64,000 bases of DNA, taken from Clostridia bacterium (GTDB taxonomy: Bacteria > Bacillota > Clostridia > Oscillospirales > Acutalibacteraceae). The notes beneath the pieces were generated by a model. The model was not told the DNA's origin. It did not search any database and worked only from the letters and a program-made list of their open reading frames with translations. Position numbers and translations under genes: made by a program. The stretch covers positions 1 to 64,000 of the forward strand of contig JAFQBE010000024.1 of assembly GCA_017416765.1 (NCBI GenBank), written 5' to 3'. Of this stretch, positions 1-8,403 are shown piece after piece; the stretch's first letter is position 1; the number at the start of each line of letters is the position of its first letter.

Positions 1-39
1 ATCTATTTCTACAACAATCAACGAATTCAACTTAAAACA

Positions 40-72
40 AAACTGACCCCGCTTGAAAAACGAAGTCAGTTT
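40..72 (-). terminator. Possible terminator of the PBP1A-to-DUF6873 operon
   Basis: An 8-bp perfect inverted repeat (40-47 and 65-72) has a 17-nt loop. Read on the minus strand it is followed by a T-rich stretch (positions 39 down to about 33). It lies about 65 nt beyond the last gene of the minus-strand operon. The stem is short and the loop long, so this is tentative. The rest of 1-136 shows no gene. Confidence 0.35.
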
Positions 73-136
73 ACCGCTTAATTAAATATTTCTGCCTTAG
101 GGGGCTTTTTGTACTGTCCGCACAATTTGGAGCAGT

Positions 137-874
137 TCAATATTCGGTAACCGGTATTATTGAACCTATATCAATCAAATCGCCTTTTATTAAAGAAAGC
201 GGATAAACATATCTTTCGTTAAGAAATGCTTTAATCTGTGCAAAATCGGAATGAGTTGTTAAATCACCGCAGAAAGCGAGCGTATCTTTAGCAATTTTGC
301 CGCAGCAGCCACCGATAAATCCGTAATTTAATCCCTTCAGCTGCACAGAGCCTTTTCGTACAAGAAGAACATCGAACTTTAATTTTGACAGAGTATTAAA
401 AATTGATTCATCGTCGGTAATTATACTGTTTTCATCAACCACAGCGCAGGAACATTTAGCATATCCTTGCTTAACATCAATTATTTTAAAACAATCTTTT
501 ACTGCTTGCGGCGTGTAATCGGCTTTGCAGATAAGATTTTTGCCGATAGCAACATGATTGAGCAAAATATCGTGAGGATACTCACGCAACAGTTCAACTT
601 TACCCTGACATTCAAAGCCATACGAATCAAGCTCATCCCTTAATTTTTGCTGCGATTTTTCACAAATGTATTTACCATTGCCGATATACGAAAACACCAT
701 ATCGGCATGTTCAGTTACGGGTTTAATAACGCTATTGCATTTTTCAATTCTAATCGGTGTGATACCGTTTTTCTGTAACGCCGAAAGAATTTGAGGATAC
801 TCGCCGGAAACTACCGTATGAACGACTTTTTTCGATGGAAGATTAGGATGTTCTAAAAATCTGATATCTTTCAT
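137..874 (-). CDS. DUF6873-family (GME-fold) protein, function unknown
   Basis: A 245-residue soluble protein without signal peptide or membrane segment. It resembles the clostridial DUF6873 family, which is assigned the guanidino-modifying-enzyme (GME, amidinotransferase-like) fold. Late in the sequence are a GFIGGCCGK segment and a CGDLTTHSD segment, the kind of Gly/Cys/His-containing patches that line the active site in such folds; which residues are catalytic I cannot say. Its start overlaps the radA stop by 4 nt (ATGA), so the two are probably translationally coupled. The reaction is not known. Gene reality is sure; the family call is from memory of the radA neighbourhood and sequence style. 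Confidence 0.7.
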   Translation of the reverse strand: MKDIRFLEHPNLPSKKVVHTVVSGEYPQILSALQKNGITPIRIEKCNSVIKPVTEHADMVFSYIGNGKYICEKSQQKLRDELDSYGFECQGKVELLREYPHDILLNHVAIGKNLICKADYTPQAVKDCFKIIDVKQGYAKCSCAVVDENSIITDDESIFNTLSKLKFDVLLVRKGSVQLKGLNYGFIGGCCGKIAKDTLAFCGDLTTHSDFAQIKAFLNERYVYPLSLIKGDLIDIGSIIPVTEY

Positions 875-2232
875 TTTGTAGCAGCCTCAAATGCTTCACG
901 AAGATTACGCACACCGATAATTTCAGTATCGCCCTGAATATCTGCCGAAAGGTTTTTTAGGTTGTGATGCGGAATAATACAACGCGAAAAGCCAAGTCTG
1001 ATTGCTTCTTTAAGCCTTTGTTCGCAGTTATTTACACCTCTGATTTCACCTGCAAGACCGATTTCACCGAAAGCAAGTGTATCATCACTTACAACAACAT
1101 CTTTAAGGCTTGAAACAAGCGCCATTGCAACAGAAAGGTCAGTTGCCGGTTCATCAAGCTTCAGACCGCCGACAATATTGATATAGGTATCCATAGTACC
1201 GAAAAAGTAGCCCGCCTTCTTTTCAAGCACAGCAAGAATCATTGCAACACGGTTATAATCAAAGCCCGTACACATTCTGCGCGGATTACCAAAGCCGGTA
1301 GGTGTAACCAAAGCCTGAACCTCTGCCATAATCGGACGGGAGCCTTCCATTGTACAAGCAATACATGAACCGGCAGTATTTTTAGGCTTACCGGAAATAA
1401 GCATCAGTGACGGATTTTCAACTTCACACAAGCCCTTGTCGCGCATTTCAAAAACGCCGATTTCATTGGTTGAACCGTATCTGTTTTTTACGGCACGCAG
1501 GATTCTGTATGAAAAATTTCTGTTACCTTCAAAATATAGTACTGCATCAACAATATGCTCAAGAACTTTCGGACCTGCAATATTACCGTCTTTATTTACA
1601 TGACCGACAAGTATAATCGGAATACCGAGTGATTTTGCGGTACGCATAAATACATTAGCTGATTCACGCACCTGAGTTACACTTCCTGGTGAAGAATTGA
1701 CCTCGGTATAATCCATAGTCTGAACCGAATCAACAAAAACTATGTCAGGCTTATTTTGTCGGATATATTCAACAATTGACAGCACATCAATTTCGCACAT
1801 AACAGAAAGCCTATCGTTTTTCACACCAAGCCTTTCAGCGCGCAGCTTAATCTGATGAGCTGATTCCTCGCCCGAAATATACAGTATGTTTAATCCGTTA
1901 TTAAGATAACGACAGATTTGCAGAAGCAAAGTAGATTTACCGATACCAGGGTCACCACTCAAAAGAACGAGCGACCCTTTAACAATACCGCCGCCTAAAA
2001 CACGGTCAAGCTCGTTAAGCCCTGTTTTGTATCGGACACCTTTGTCACTGTGAATTTCATCTAGCTTCAAAGCTGTTGCCGCTTTAACATTAGAAGAACG
2101 GGAAGTAACTGACTGTGAAAGTATTTCCTCATTCATCGTGTTCCATTCGCCGCAGCCGGGGCAACAGCCGTACCACTTGACGGACTCATATCCGCAAACA
2201 GAACAAATATAAAGCGATTTTGATTTTGCCAT
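871..2232 (-). CDS. radA: DNA repair protein RadA
   Basis: RadA (Sms) is a RecA-like, hexameric DNA-branch-migration ATPase acting in recombinational repair. The 453-residue protein is full length. It has an N-terminal C4 zinc finger (Cys10, Cys13, Cys24, Cys27), a Walker A motif GDPGIGKST at about 93-101, the family-specific KNRYG motif near residue 250, and a C-terminal Lon-protease-like domain that in RadA is structural. It starts 6 nt after the CwlD-like amidase gene, with a GGAG ribosome site inside the end of that gene, and overlaps the downstream DUF6873 gene by 4 nt. This places it in a cell-wall/DNA-maintenance operon. Confidence 0.97.
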   Translation of the reverse strand: MAKSKSLYICSVCGYESVKWYGCCPGCGEWNTMNEEILSQSVTSRSSNVKAATALKLDEIHSDKGVRYKTGLNELDRVLGGGIVKGSLVLLSGDPGIGKSTLLLQICRYLNNGLNILYISGEESAHQIKLRAERLGVKNDRLSVMCEIDVLSIVEYIRQNKPDIVFVDSVQTMDYTEVNSSPGSVTQVRESANVFMRTAKSLGIPIILVGHVNKDGNIAGPKVLEHIVDAVLYFEGNRNFSYRILRAVKNRYGSTNEIGVFEMRDKGLCEVENPSLMLISGKPKNTAGSCIACTMEGSRPIMAEVQALVTPTGFGNPRRMCTGFDYNRVAMILAVLEKKAGYFFGTMDTYINIVGGLKLDEPATDLSVAMALVSSLKDVVVSDDTLAFGEIGLAGEIRGVNNCEQRLKEAIRLGFSRCIIPHHNLKNLSADIQGDTEIIGVRNLREAFEAATK

Positions 2233-2238
2233 TAATTA

Positions 2239-2934
2239 TCACTCCAGATAATTTAAAATTCCGTTAACTACAGAAAAAGCAAGCTGCTTCTGATACACTT
2301 CGTTTTTTAACTTTTCTGCTTCTTCACGGTTTGATAAAAAACCGCATTCAACCATAATTGAAGGCAGATTACAATTATACAAAAGGTATATATTTGTACC
2401 AACAGCTTTTATCTGCCGATTATTATCAGGCTGAATATTTTCGACTATACTGCTCTGCACAGCCTGAGCAATTAATTTACTTGCAGGTGCATTTGGTGAA
2501 TAAAAAACCTGCGCACCGTTGTATTTTTCGACAGAATAATGATTCTGATGTATACTTATTAATACAGATTGCGGATAGCTGTGAGCAATACTCAGCCGTG
2601 TTTTTATATCCGATACTTTTCTTGCACGGATTGTTGAAAGTGAGTTATCCCCTATCAGTTCATCACCGGTTCGAAGCATTACCGTATTGAAGCCGCAGGC
2701 TTTAAACATTGAATCAAGCTTTTGGGCTATTGACAGATTGATATTTTTTTCAAGCGTACCGTCCGCCGCAGAGGTGCCGCCATCCATACCGCCGTGACCA
2801 GCATCAATAATTATATAAAAACCTTCATTCAGCTGTGCAGATGTTTTTCTGTTAAATCTTAAAAAAGCAACAGCAAAATTACATGCACATAAAACAAGAA
2901 AAACAGCAACCACACTAACAGCAAAACGCTTCAT
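2239..2934 (-). CDS. cwlD: N-acetylmuramoyl-L-alanine amidase, CwlD-like
   Basis: A zinc amidase (Amidase_3) that cuts the bond between N-acetylmuramic acid and L-alanine. An N-terminal hydrophobic anchor (about residues 5-25) is followed by the catalytic domain. This has the first zinc ligand in DAGHGGMDGG, the Glu ligand in the LEKNINL helix, SIHQNH with the second His ligand, and the catalytic Glu in VECGFLSN. Size and layout match B. subtilis CwlD (237 aa), which with PdaA makes muramic delta-lactam in spore cortex; that spore role is inferred. An ATG 6 nt upstream (2940) is possible, but the GGGGGATGA ribosome site is better spaced for 2934. Confidence 0.88.
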   Translation of the reverse strand: MKRFAVSVVAVFLVLCACNFAVAFLRFNRKTSAQLNEGFYIIIDAGHGGMDGGTSAADGTLEKNINLSIAQKLDSMFKACGFNTVMLRTGDELIGDNSLSTIRARKVSDIKTRLSIAHSYPQSVLISIHQNHYSVEKYNGAQVFYSPNAPASKLIAQAVQSSIVENIQPDNNRQIKAVGTNIYLLYNCNLPSIMVECGFLSNREEAEKLKNEVYQKQLAFSVVNGILNYLE

Positions 2935-2980
2935 AAACATTCATCCCCCATAAAAAGGTATGAATGATAATATAAAAATA

Positions 2981-3832
2981 TTAATTCCAGAAGGTCAGAC
3001 AGCGGTTTCTGCTTATTTTTCTAGCCAAAATATTTGTCAACGGACAAAGTAACGCCCCAAGCCAAAAGCCGACTGTATTCATTGAAATATCATCAAATTC
3101 ACAGTATCCGTTCTGAAAAAGATACTGCGACAATTCAAGACAAGAAAAAGCAAATATCGGGAAAACAAAAATAAAACAAACTCGAAAGCTAAGTTTTTTA
3201 CCATAAACTTTACGGCAAAGAATATAACCCAGAGGTGTGAAATAAAAAAAATTTCCAAAAACATTCATAAGTGTTTCATATGGGTCAACCGAATAATGCT
3301 GAATATAATTTTTTATTGTATAAAAAGGTATAAGCCTTATCGGATATTCGCCCGGACCAATTCTGATTAATACAAACGAATAAACAAGCAAAAAGGTATA
3401 AAAAATTATAAATGCAACACCTGAATACCTGAAATAGCCCGAATACTCTGATATATTTGTTTTTTTAGATAAAAGCCTGATAAAACAAATATAAAGTGTT
3501 GAACCGAGCCCTACAGAGCCGACAACAAGGAACTTATCAAAATAAAAATATTGAATCCATCGGTCAGCAAACCCAGCTTCAAGTTGAACGGCAAATTCTT
3601 TGAAAAGCGCAAAAATGATCCAGAAAGTAATAAATATAATTTGTGAATAACCTGCAACGGGAATTTTCTTTAGTTCAACCGCACAAGCACTGATAACTGC
3701 GCCGATAATAATACCCCAAATAACAGGAGCAAAAATATTGCCAGTCATACCGAACAGCGGACAGCAAGCAAAAATATATGCAATTGTACACAGTACGGTC
3801 AATGCCGCATTATGCCTGTTAATTACCTTCAT
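2981..3832 (-). CDS. VanZ-like family membrane protein
   Basis: A 283-residue integral membrane protein with roughly seven to eight hydrophobic segments. The C-terminal half carries the VanZ-like signature: a hydrophobic NVFGNFFYFTPLGY segment, then an E-L-S-Q-Y helix and FDDISMNTVGFWLGA near the end. VanZ itself gives low-level teicoplanin resistance by an unknown mechanism; most VanZ-like proteins have no known role and this is not evidence of resistance. The gene lies 6 nt downstream of ruvX and 40 nt upstream of the amidase, inside a cell-wall operon. Confidence 0.82.
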   Translation of the reverse strand: MKVINRHNAALTVLCTIAYIFACCPLFGMTGNIFAPVIWGIIIGAVISACAVELKKIPVAGYSQIIFITFWIIFALFKEFAVQLEAGFADRWIQYFYFDKFLVVGSVGLGSTLYICFIRLLSKKTNISEYSGYFRYSGVAFIIFYTFLLVYSFVLIRIGPGEYPIRLIPFYTIKNYIQHYSVDPYETLMNVFGNFFYFTPLGYILCRKVYGKKLSFRVCFIFVFPIFAFSCLELSQYLFQNGYCEFDDISMNTVGFWLGALLCPLTNILARKISRNRCLTFWN

Positions 3833-3838
3833 TTAATA

Positions 3839-4249
3839 TCACTTTCTGCTGTCAATAAAGCTTTGCAGTATTTCAACTGCAGAAGCCGCATCAACATTTG
3901 ATTTATGTTGTTTTTCTTTTTTACCGGTTGCATGCAACTGCCTGTGCGCAATAACGCTTGTAAGGCGTTCGTCCCACATTTTAACAGGCACACCGCAGGC
4001 GGAAGAAAGGTTTTCACCAAAAGCAGTGCAGGCTTCAGCCCTGAAACCGCATGAACCGTCCATATTCTTGGGAAGACCAACAACAATAAGCTCAGGCTTT
4101 TTTTCATTAATTACAGTACAAAGCTTTTCAATTAATTTCGGTTCATAGTTTTCTTTGATAACCATTAAAGGAACTGCAAGCATTTCAAATTTATCGCAGA
4201 CAGATACACCCGTTCTGACATCGCCGTAATCAATACCTAAAATAATCAT
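3839..4249 (-). CDS. ruvX: Holliday junction resolvase RuvX (YqgF)
   Basis: A 136-residue RNase H-fold protein of the YqgF/RuvX family, a putative Holliday-junction resolvase and pre-16S rRNA-processing nuclease. It opens with the metal-binding strand ILGIDYGDVRTG (first catalytic Asp), has a central IVVGLPKNMDGS strand, and ends with WDERLTSV and the Asp-containing helix NVDAASAVEILQ. The length is typical. There is no strong ribosome site before the ATG; a hairpin at 4265-4290 lies just upstream. It is followed after 6 nt by the VanZ-like gene. Confidence 0.95.
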   Translation of the reverse strand: MIILGIDYGDVRTGVSVCDKFEMLAVPLMVIKENYEPKLIEKLCTVINEKKPELIVVGLPKNMDGSCGFRAEACTAFGENLSSACGVPVKMWDERLTSVIAHRQLHATGKKEKQHKSNVDAASAVEILQSFIDSRK

Positions 4250-4264
4250 AATCCATAAATACCA

Positions 4265-4290
4265 AGAGCTGTTTATAATAAAACAGCTCT
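4265..4290 (-). terminator. Hairpin between the PBP1A gene and ruvX
   Basis: A perfect 10-bp stem (AGAGCTGTTT at 4265-4274, its complement at 4281-4290) with a 6-nt loop lies between the two genes. On the minus strand it is followed by TGGTATTTATGG rather than a clean T-run, so it may be a partial terminator, an attenuator that lowers expression of the downstream genes, or an mRNA-processing hairpin. Confidence 0.45.
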
Positions 4291-4308
4291 CATTTCCTTG
4301 TATATTTT

Positions 4309-6534
4309 TTAATTTCCGGGCAGTAATCCGCCACCTATTAAATCGAGTACGCTGCCGGGTGCTGCTGTAGTTGTTTCCTGCTGAACCTTATCCGTAGCAG
4401 ATTCGGGCGGTGCACCGGTACAGGATGTACAGGTTGCAGGAAGCTTTTTGAGCGAATACCAACCGGTTGCGGTTGAATAACACTTTTCGCTCGCAAGTAA
4501 ACCTGTGCGTGTACAATATTTCTTTTCAGTCACAAGCTTGGATTTTTCAAAATCCTTGGTTGCAAGACCGCTGTGTGCATCATCCATAACTGCTTTGAAT
4601 ATTTTACCAGCAGGGTTACCGCTTGTATTTGTAATTGACTTATTAAGGTCATAGCCGTACCATACAGCCGCCACATAATAAGGTGTACCGCCTACAAACC
4701 AACGGTCATAGTTATCCGTGGTTGTACCGGTTTTAGCCATTGTCGGAAAGCCTTTAACCTTATATGCGGTACCTGTACCTTCGCTTGCTGTAGTAACAGT
4801 CTGTAAAAGTTCACACATAATTTCTGAAGTTTCGCGGCTGATAATCTGTTCGCCTTCAGGTGCAGTATTATCAAAATAAACCGTTGAACCGTCGAAATTG
4901 GTTACTCTGTAATAGCAATAGGGCTTATAGTATTTACCGCCGTTACCGAATGCGGCATATGCCGCTGTCATTTCAAGTGTTGTGATGCCTCTGTGCATTG
5001 AACCCGTTGCAAGCGGTGCAGGCGCGGGATCATTTTCGGGGCTTGCGGTTGAAATCTTAAACTTTTCTGTAAGATATCTGTAGCTCTTATTTAAACCGAG
5101 TTCATGATAAATAAGTCTGCCCGGTACGGTATTAAGTGACCTTGCAAGCGCATTCTGTACCGTAACCGATCTACCGGAACCATAACTACCGCCATAATTT
5201 TTTGGCCACTGCTTACCCTGATAAGCAAAGGCTTTATCAAGAATCAATGATGACCAATTGATAATTCCTTCTTCAATTGCGGGAGCGTAAGCAGTAAGCG
5301 GTTTGATTGATGAACCGGGCTGACGCGGAGAATCGGACGCGCGGTTAAGGCTTCGGTTTTCTGTTTTTTCACCCGCCTGACCGCAGATTGCAATAACCCT
5401 GCCCGAATAGTCCATTATTGTCATTGCAGACTGAACCTTTACTTCCTTGCCGGCTTCATTGGGGAAAGTCTTACGGTTTTCATAAACATTTTCAAGTATT
5501 TCCTGAACTCTCAAATCAACAGCTGCATAAATTTTCAGACCGCCGTAATAAATCTTCTGAGTTGCCTGTCGCTCAGTCATATCGTACTGAGTCATAAACT
5601 GGTCATAGAGGCAATCTACTATATAATCTACATAAAAGCTCCAATAACCTTCATCTTCCTGTACGGGCTTTTTTTCTTCATCGTCAGAGGTATCGGGAAC
5701 ATATTTGTCGCTGTTGGTAAAAATAAGCTCATATGCAACAGCTTCATCATATTCAGCCTTGTTGATATAGCCTTCTTCAAGCATTGCATCAAGGCAGCGC
5801 TCCTGACGCTTTTTATTTTCAGCTGGGTCAACAAAGGGGTTAAAGGTATACGGCGCTTTTGTAATTGAAGCTATACAGGCAGCTTCAGCAACATTAAGCT
5901 CACTCGGGTCTTTGCCGAAATATACTTCGCAGGCCGTTTTTACACCGTAACAGCCCTCACCGAGATAAAGCGTATTTAAATATGCTTCAAGAATTTCGTC
6001 CTTTTCAAAATTGCGTTCAAGATTGAGCGCATAGCATATTTCCTTAAATTTTCTTACAAAGGTTGCATCGCGTTCATCTGTAAGGTTTTTAACAAGCTGC
6101 TGTGTAATAGATGAACCGCCCGTTGAAAGCTGGTCTTTTACAAAAACAGCAATAAAACGAATCCAGTCAACACCTTTATGCTTGGGGAAACGAGCATCCT
6201 CAAGTGCAATAAATGCATTCTGAATATTAGGTGAGATTTCTTCAAGGCTGACATAAATTCTGTTTTCGTTGCCGTGCAGACGCTGCATTTCAAAAATCTG
6301 ACCGTTTTCATCGTAACCATAGATAATTGAAGTCTGGCTCTGATTTGCCTGATAATCGTCAAGGTCTATTGCAACATCGCCATAGGTAAAAGAAAGCATA
6401 TAGCTGATAACATAGCCGCAGGTAATAACAGCGGTAAGCACAAACACGCAGGCAACGCAAAGCAAAACCTTCTTATAATTAAGTTTTACTTTTTGATTGG
6501 TATTATTATTCTTATGATTAGTTTTCTTTTCCAT
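4309..6534 (-). CDS. Bifunctional penicillin-binding protein 1A (GT51 glycosyltransferase / transpeptidase)
   Basis: A class A penicillin-binding protein that polymerises lipid II and cross-links the glycan outside the membrane. The 741-residue chain has a short basic tail, one membrane anchor (about 23-50), a GT51 domain with the EDARFPKHKG catalytic Glu near residue 113 and GGSSITQQL, and a transpeptidase domain. The transpeptidase motifs are SSIK near 407, SLN near 467 and KTGTT near 600. The tail has paired cysteines (CTRTG, CYST, CTSC) and a Thr/Ala/Pro/Gly-rich end. It is the first gene of the minus-strand operon running to DUF6873. Confidence 0.95.
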   Translation of the reverse strand: MEKKTNHKNNNTNQKVKLNYKKVLLCVACVFVLTAVITCGYVISYMLSFTYGDVAIDLDDYQANQSQTSIIYGYDENGQIFEMQRLHGNENRIYVSLEEISPNIQNAFIALEDARFPKHKGVDWIRFIAVFVKDQLSTGGSSITQQLVKNLTDERDATFVRKFKEICYALNLERNFEKDEILEAYLNTLYLGEGCYGVKTACEVYFGKDPSELNVAEAACIASITKAPYTFNPFVDPAENKKRQERCLDAMLEEGYINKAEYDEAVAYELIFTNSDKYVPDTSDDEEKKPVQEDEGYWSFYVDYIVDCLYDQFMTQYDMTERQATQKIYYGGLKIYAAVDLRVQEILENVYENRKTFPNEAGKEVKVQSAMTIMDYSGRVIAICGQAGEKTENRSLNRASDSPRQPGSSIKPLTAYAPAIEEGIINWSSLILDKAFAYQGKQWPKNYGGSYGSGRSVTVQNALARSLNTVPGRLIYHELGLNKSYRYLTEKFKISTASPENDPAPAPLATGSMHRGITTLEMTAAYAAFGNGGKYYKPYCYYRVTNFDGSTVYFDNTAPEGEQIISRETSEIMCELLQTVTTASEGTGTAYKVKGFPTMAKTGTTTDNYDRWFVGGTPYYVAAVWYGYDLNKSITNTSGNPAGKIFKAVMDDAHSGLATKDFEKSKLVTEKKYCTRTGLLASEKCYSTATGWYSLKKLPATCTSCTGAPPESATDKVQQETTTAAPGSVLDLIGGGLLPGN

Positions 6535-6594
6535 TTCTTTACACCTCGAACTGAGTACAGCAGTTTAAGCCGCTAATTCACAGTAATCTACTAT

Positions 6595-6600
6595 ATTATA
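6595..6600 (-). promoter_or_regulatory. Candidate extended -10 promoter for the PBP1A operon
   Basis: On the minus strand TGATATAAT forms an extended -10 element about 60 nt upstream of the PBP1A start. No good -35 is present 17 nt further up (AT-rich only), which extended -10 promoters tolerate. Confidence 0.4.
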
Positions 6601-6701
6601 TCATAGGTTTTAAAAAAATAAAGAGAAAATCAAAAAATTAACTTTTATCTGTAAAAATTTCAGTCAACAATAAAGCAAAAGACAATAAAGGAGAAAAAGC
6701 T

Positions 6702-7013
6702 GTGAAGAAAAATTTAATTATTCCGCTGATTTCAATATTTACCGTTGCCTGTGCTGCAATTCTGATTATTGGCTCAGATTTGCAGACAGAAACAAAAATA
6801 ACCGACCGCGAAAAGCACACAGTCGGTTATCAGTTTACAGTTAAAGAATATAACGGAAAGATTGCTGTATTTGATTACGGAACGGCAACACCCGTTGAAA
6901 TACTTGATTGCCCGTTAAGTGCATTGCCCCAAGATGAAGCAGACAAGCTGAAAGCGGGAATAAATATTTCAACCGAAACAGAACTGCAGCAGCTTATCGA
7001 AGCGTACGATTAA
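6702..7013 (+). CDS. Small membrane-anchored protein with BofC_C-like domain
   Basis: A 103-residue protein with an N-terminal membrane anchor or uncleaved signal (about residues 4-26) and an extracytoplasmic domain. The segment YTVKEYNGKIAVFDYG-type (here YQFTVKEYNGKIAVF), followed by P-VEILDCPLSALPQDEADKL and a final LQQLIEAYD, matches the small domain seen at the C terminus of BofC (bypass of forespore C), common as a stand-alone protein in clostridia. Start is GTG, supported by AAAGGAG 9 nt upstream. Its stop overlaps that of the convergent aminotransferase gene (shared TTAA), and no terminator separates them. Function unknown. Confidence 0.75.
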   Translation: MKKNLIIPLISIFTVACAAILIIGSDLQTETKITDREKHTVGYQFTVKEYNGKIAVFDYGTATPVEILDCPLSALPQDEADKLKAGINISTETELQQLIEAYD

Positions 7014-8227
7014 TTCTGTCTGTAATCTTTAAGGAAGTCGCCAAGGTCACGCATAGCCTTTGCAATCTTTTCGGGTTCAGGCAGCATAACAATGCGGAAA
7101 TGGTCAGGCTTATCCCAGCTGAAGCCTCTGCCGGGAATGATCATAACATTCTTGCTGTGGAGATAATCCATTGCAAACTGCTGGTCATCAGTAATGTTGA
7201 ACTTCTTTATATCAATTTTCGGGAAGATATAAAAGGCAGCACTGTTTTTAACAAAAGAAATACCGTCAATTTTTTCAAGCTCACGGCATGTTGCTTCACG
7301 CTGTTCATAAAGACGACCACCGGGAACAATCATTTCCCTTGTGCTTTCCGGGTCATTAAGTGCAGCAGGAATAACAAGCTGCATAAGTGCATTAGCACAA
7401 AGACGCATTGCAGAAAGCTGAACAAGACCGGCAATAAAATCTTTTGCGCTGTCTTTCGCACCGCTGACAACCATCCAACCGCAGCGGAAACCGCAGATGA
7501 TGTGTGATTTTGAAAGACCGTTCATTGTGCAGACAAGAAGGTCGGGAGCAAGAGTTGCTGTGGAGATATGTTCAAGGTCATCCATTACAAGTCTGTCGTA
7601 AATTTCATCAGAGAAAACTACAAGCTGATGCTCGCGTGCAACAGCAACAAGTTCTTCAAGAACCTCCTTCGGATAAAGCGCACCTGTGGGGTTGTTGGGG
7701 TTAATGATAACGATAGCCTTTGTTTTAGGCGTTATTTTTGATTTGATATCGTTAATATCGGGATACCAGTTGGATTCTTCATCACAAATATAGTGAACAG
7801 GCTTTGCACCGGCAATCCACACGGAATTTGTCCACAGTGAATAGTCGGGTGCGGGAACAAGAATTTCATCGCCGTAGTTGAGCAGAGCTGTAAGAGCCAT
7901 TGTAACAAGCTCGCTGACACCGTTGCCGATAAACACATCATCGGGTGTGATGCCTTCAATACCCTTGCTCTTGTGGTAAGCGCAGATTGATTCGCGTGCA
8001 TCGGGCATACCTTTAAGGTCACAATATGCAACAGCCTTATCAGCGTTATTTATCAATGCGTTGCGTACGCTGTCGGGCATCTTGAAATCGAATGTAGCGG
8101 GGTTACCAGTGTTCAGACGAAGAACATCAATACCCTCTTTACGCATTCTCATTGCTTCAACAAATACGGGACCGCGTATATCGGAATGTACATTTGCAAG
8201 TTTATCGGATCTGTTAATTTCTCTCAT
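7010..8227 (-). CDS. PLP-dependent aminotransferase, AlaA-like (glutamate-pyruvate type)
   Basis: A fold-type I, class I aminotransferase of about 405 residues, closest in style to E. coli AlaA, which makes alanine from pyruvate and glutamate. Visible features are the substrate-loop start RGPVFVEA, the GNGVSELV cofactor-phosphate segment, NPNNPTGALY, FSDEIYDRL with the cofactor Asp/Tyr, the PLP lysine in NGLSKSHIICGFRCGW, and a C-terminal HFRIVMLPE containing the substrate-carboxylate Arg. The ATG at 8227 is 9 nt from AAAGGGG; the ATG two codons upstream (8233) is too close. It has its own promoter at 8257-8286. Exact substrate is inferred. Confidence 0.88.
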   Translation of the reverse strand: MREINRSDKLANVHSDIRGPVFVEAMRMRKEGIDVLRLNTGNPATFDFKMPDSVRNALINNADKAVAYCDLKGMPDARESICAYHKSKGIEGITPDDVFIGNGVSELVTMALTALLNYGDEILVPAPDYSLWTNSVWIAGAKPVHYICDEESNWYPDINDIKSKITPKTKAIVIINPNNPTGALYPKEVLEELVAVAREHQLVVFSDEIYDRLVMDDLEHISTATLAPDLLVCTMNGLSKSHIICGFRCGWMVVSGAKDSAKDFIAGLVQLSAMRLCANALMQLVIPAALNDPESTREMIVPGGRLYEQREATCRELEKIDGISFVKNSAAFYIFPKIDIKKFNITDDQQFAMDYLHSKNVMIIPGRGFSWDKPDHFRIVMLPEPEKIAKAMRDLGDFLKDYRQN

Positions 8228-8256
8228 AACCATAATCCCCTTTCATTATGGACTCT

Positions 8257-8286
8257 ATTATAAATCCGCTTTATTTTGTTTGTCAA
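8257..8286 (-). promoter_or_regulatory. Sigma-A-type promoter of the aminotransferase gene
   Basis: On the minus strand, TTGACA (8281-8286), an 18-bp spacer and TATAAT (8257-8262) lie about 30 nt upstream of the start. Confidence 0.75.
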
Positions 8287-8341
8287 TAAGCAATAGAATT
8301 TTTTTCAACAGATTCTATAGCATTTAATTAGTTTCAAATGA

Positions 8342-8369
8342 TTGACAAGAAAACTTACTGTGATATAAT
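8342..8369 (+). promoter_or_regulatory. Sigma-A-type promoter of proB
   Basis: TTGACA (8342-8347), a 16-bp spacer and TATAAT (8364-8369). It lies inside the reading-frame extension upstream of proB and shows that the ATG at 8338 cannot be the main start. Confidence 0.8.
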
Positions 8370-8403
8370 ATATAAGATTTATAATAAGGAAGTGTTCTTC
8401 AAA

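Noticed and set aside
2981-3832. Glycopeptide resistance by vanZ
   Set aside because: Only the domain is VanZ-like. There are no van regulatory or ligase genes, and VanZ-like proteins are common in ordinary Clostridia operons.
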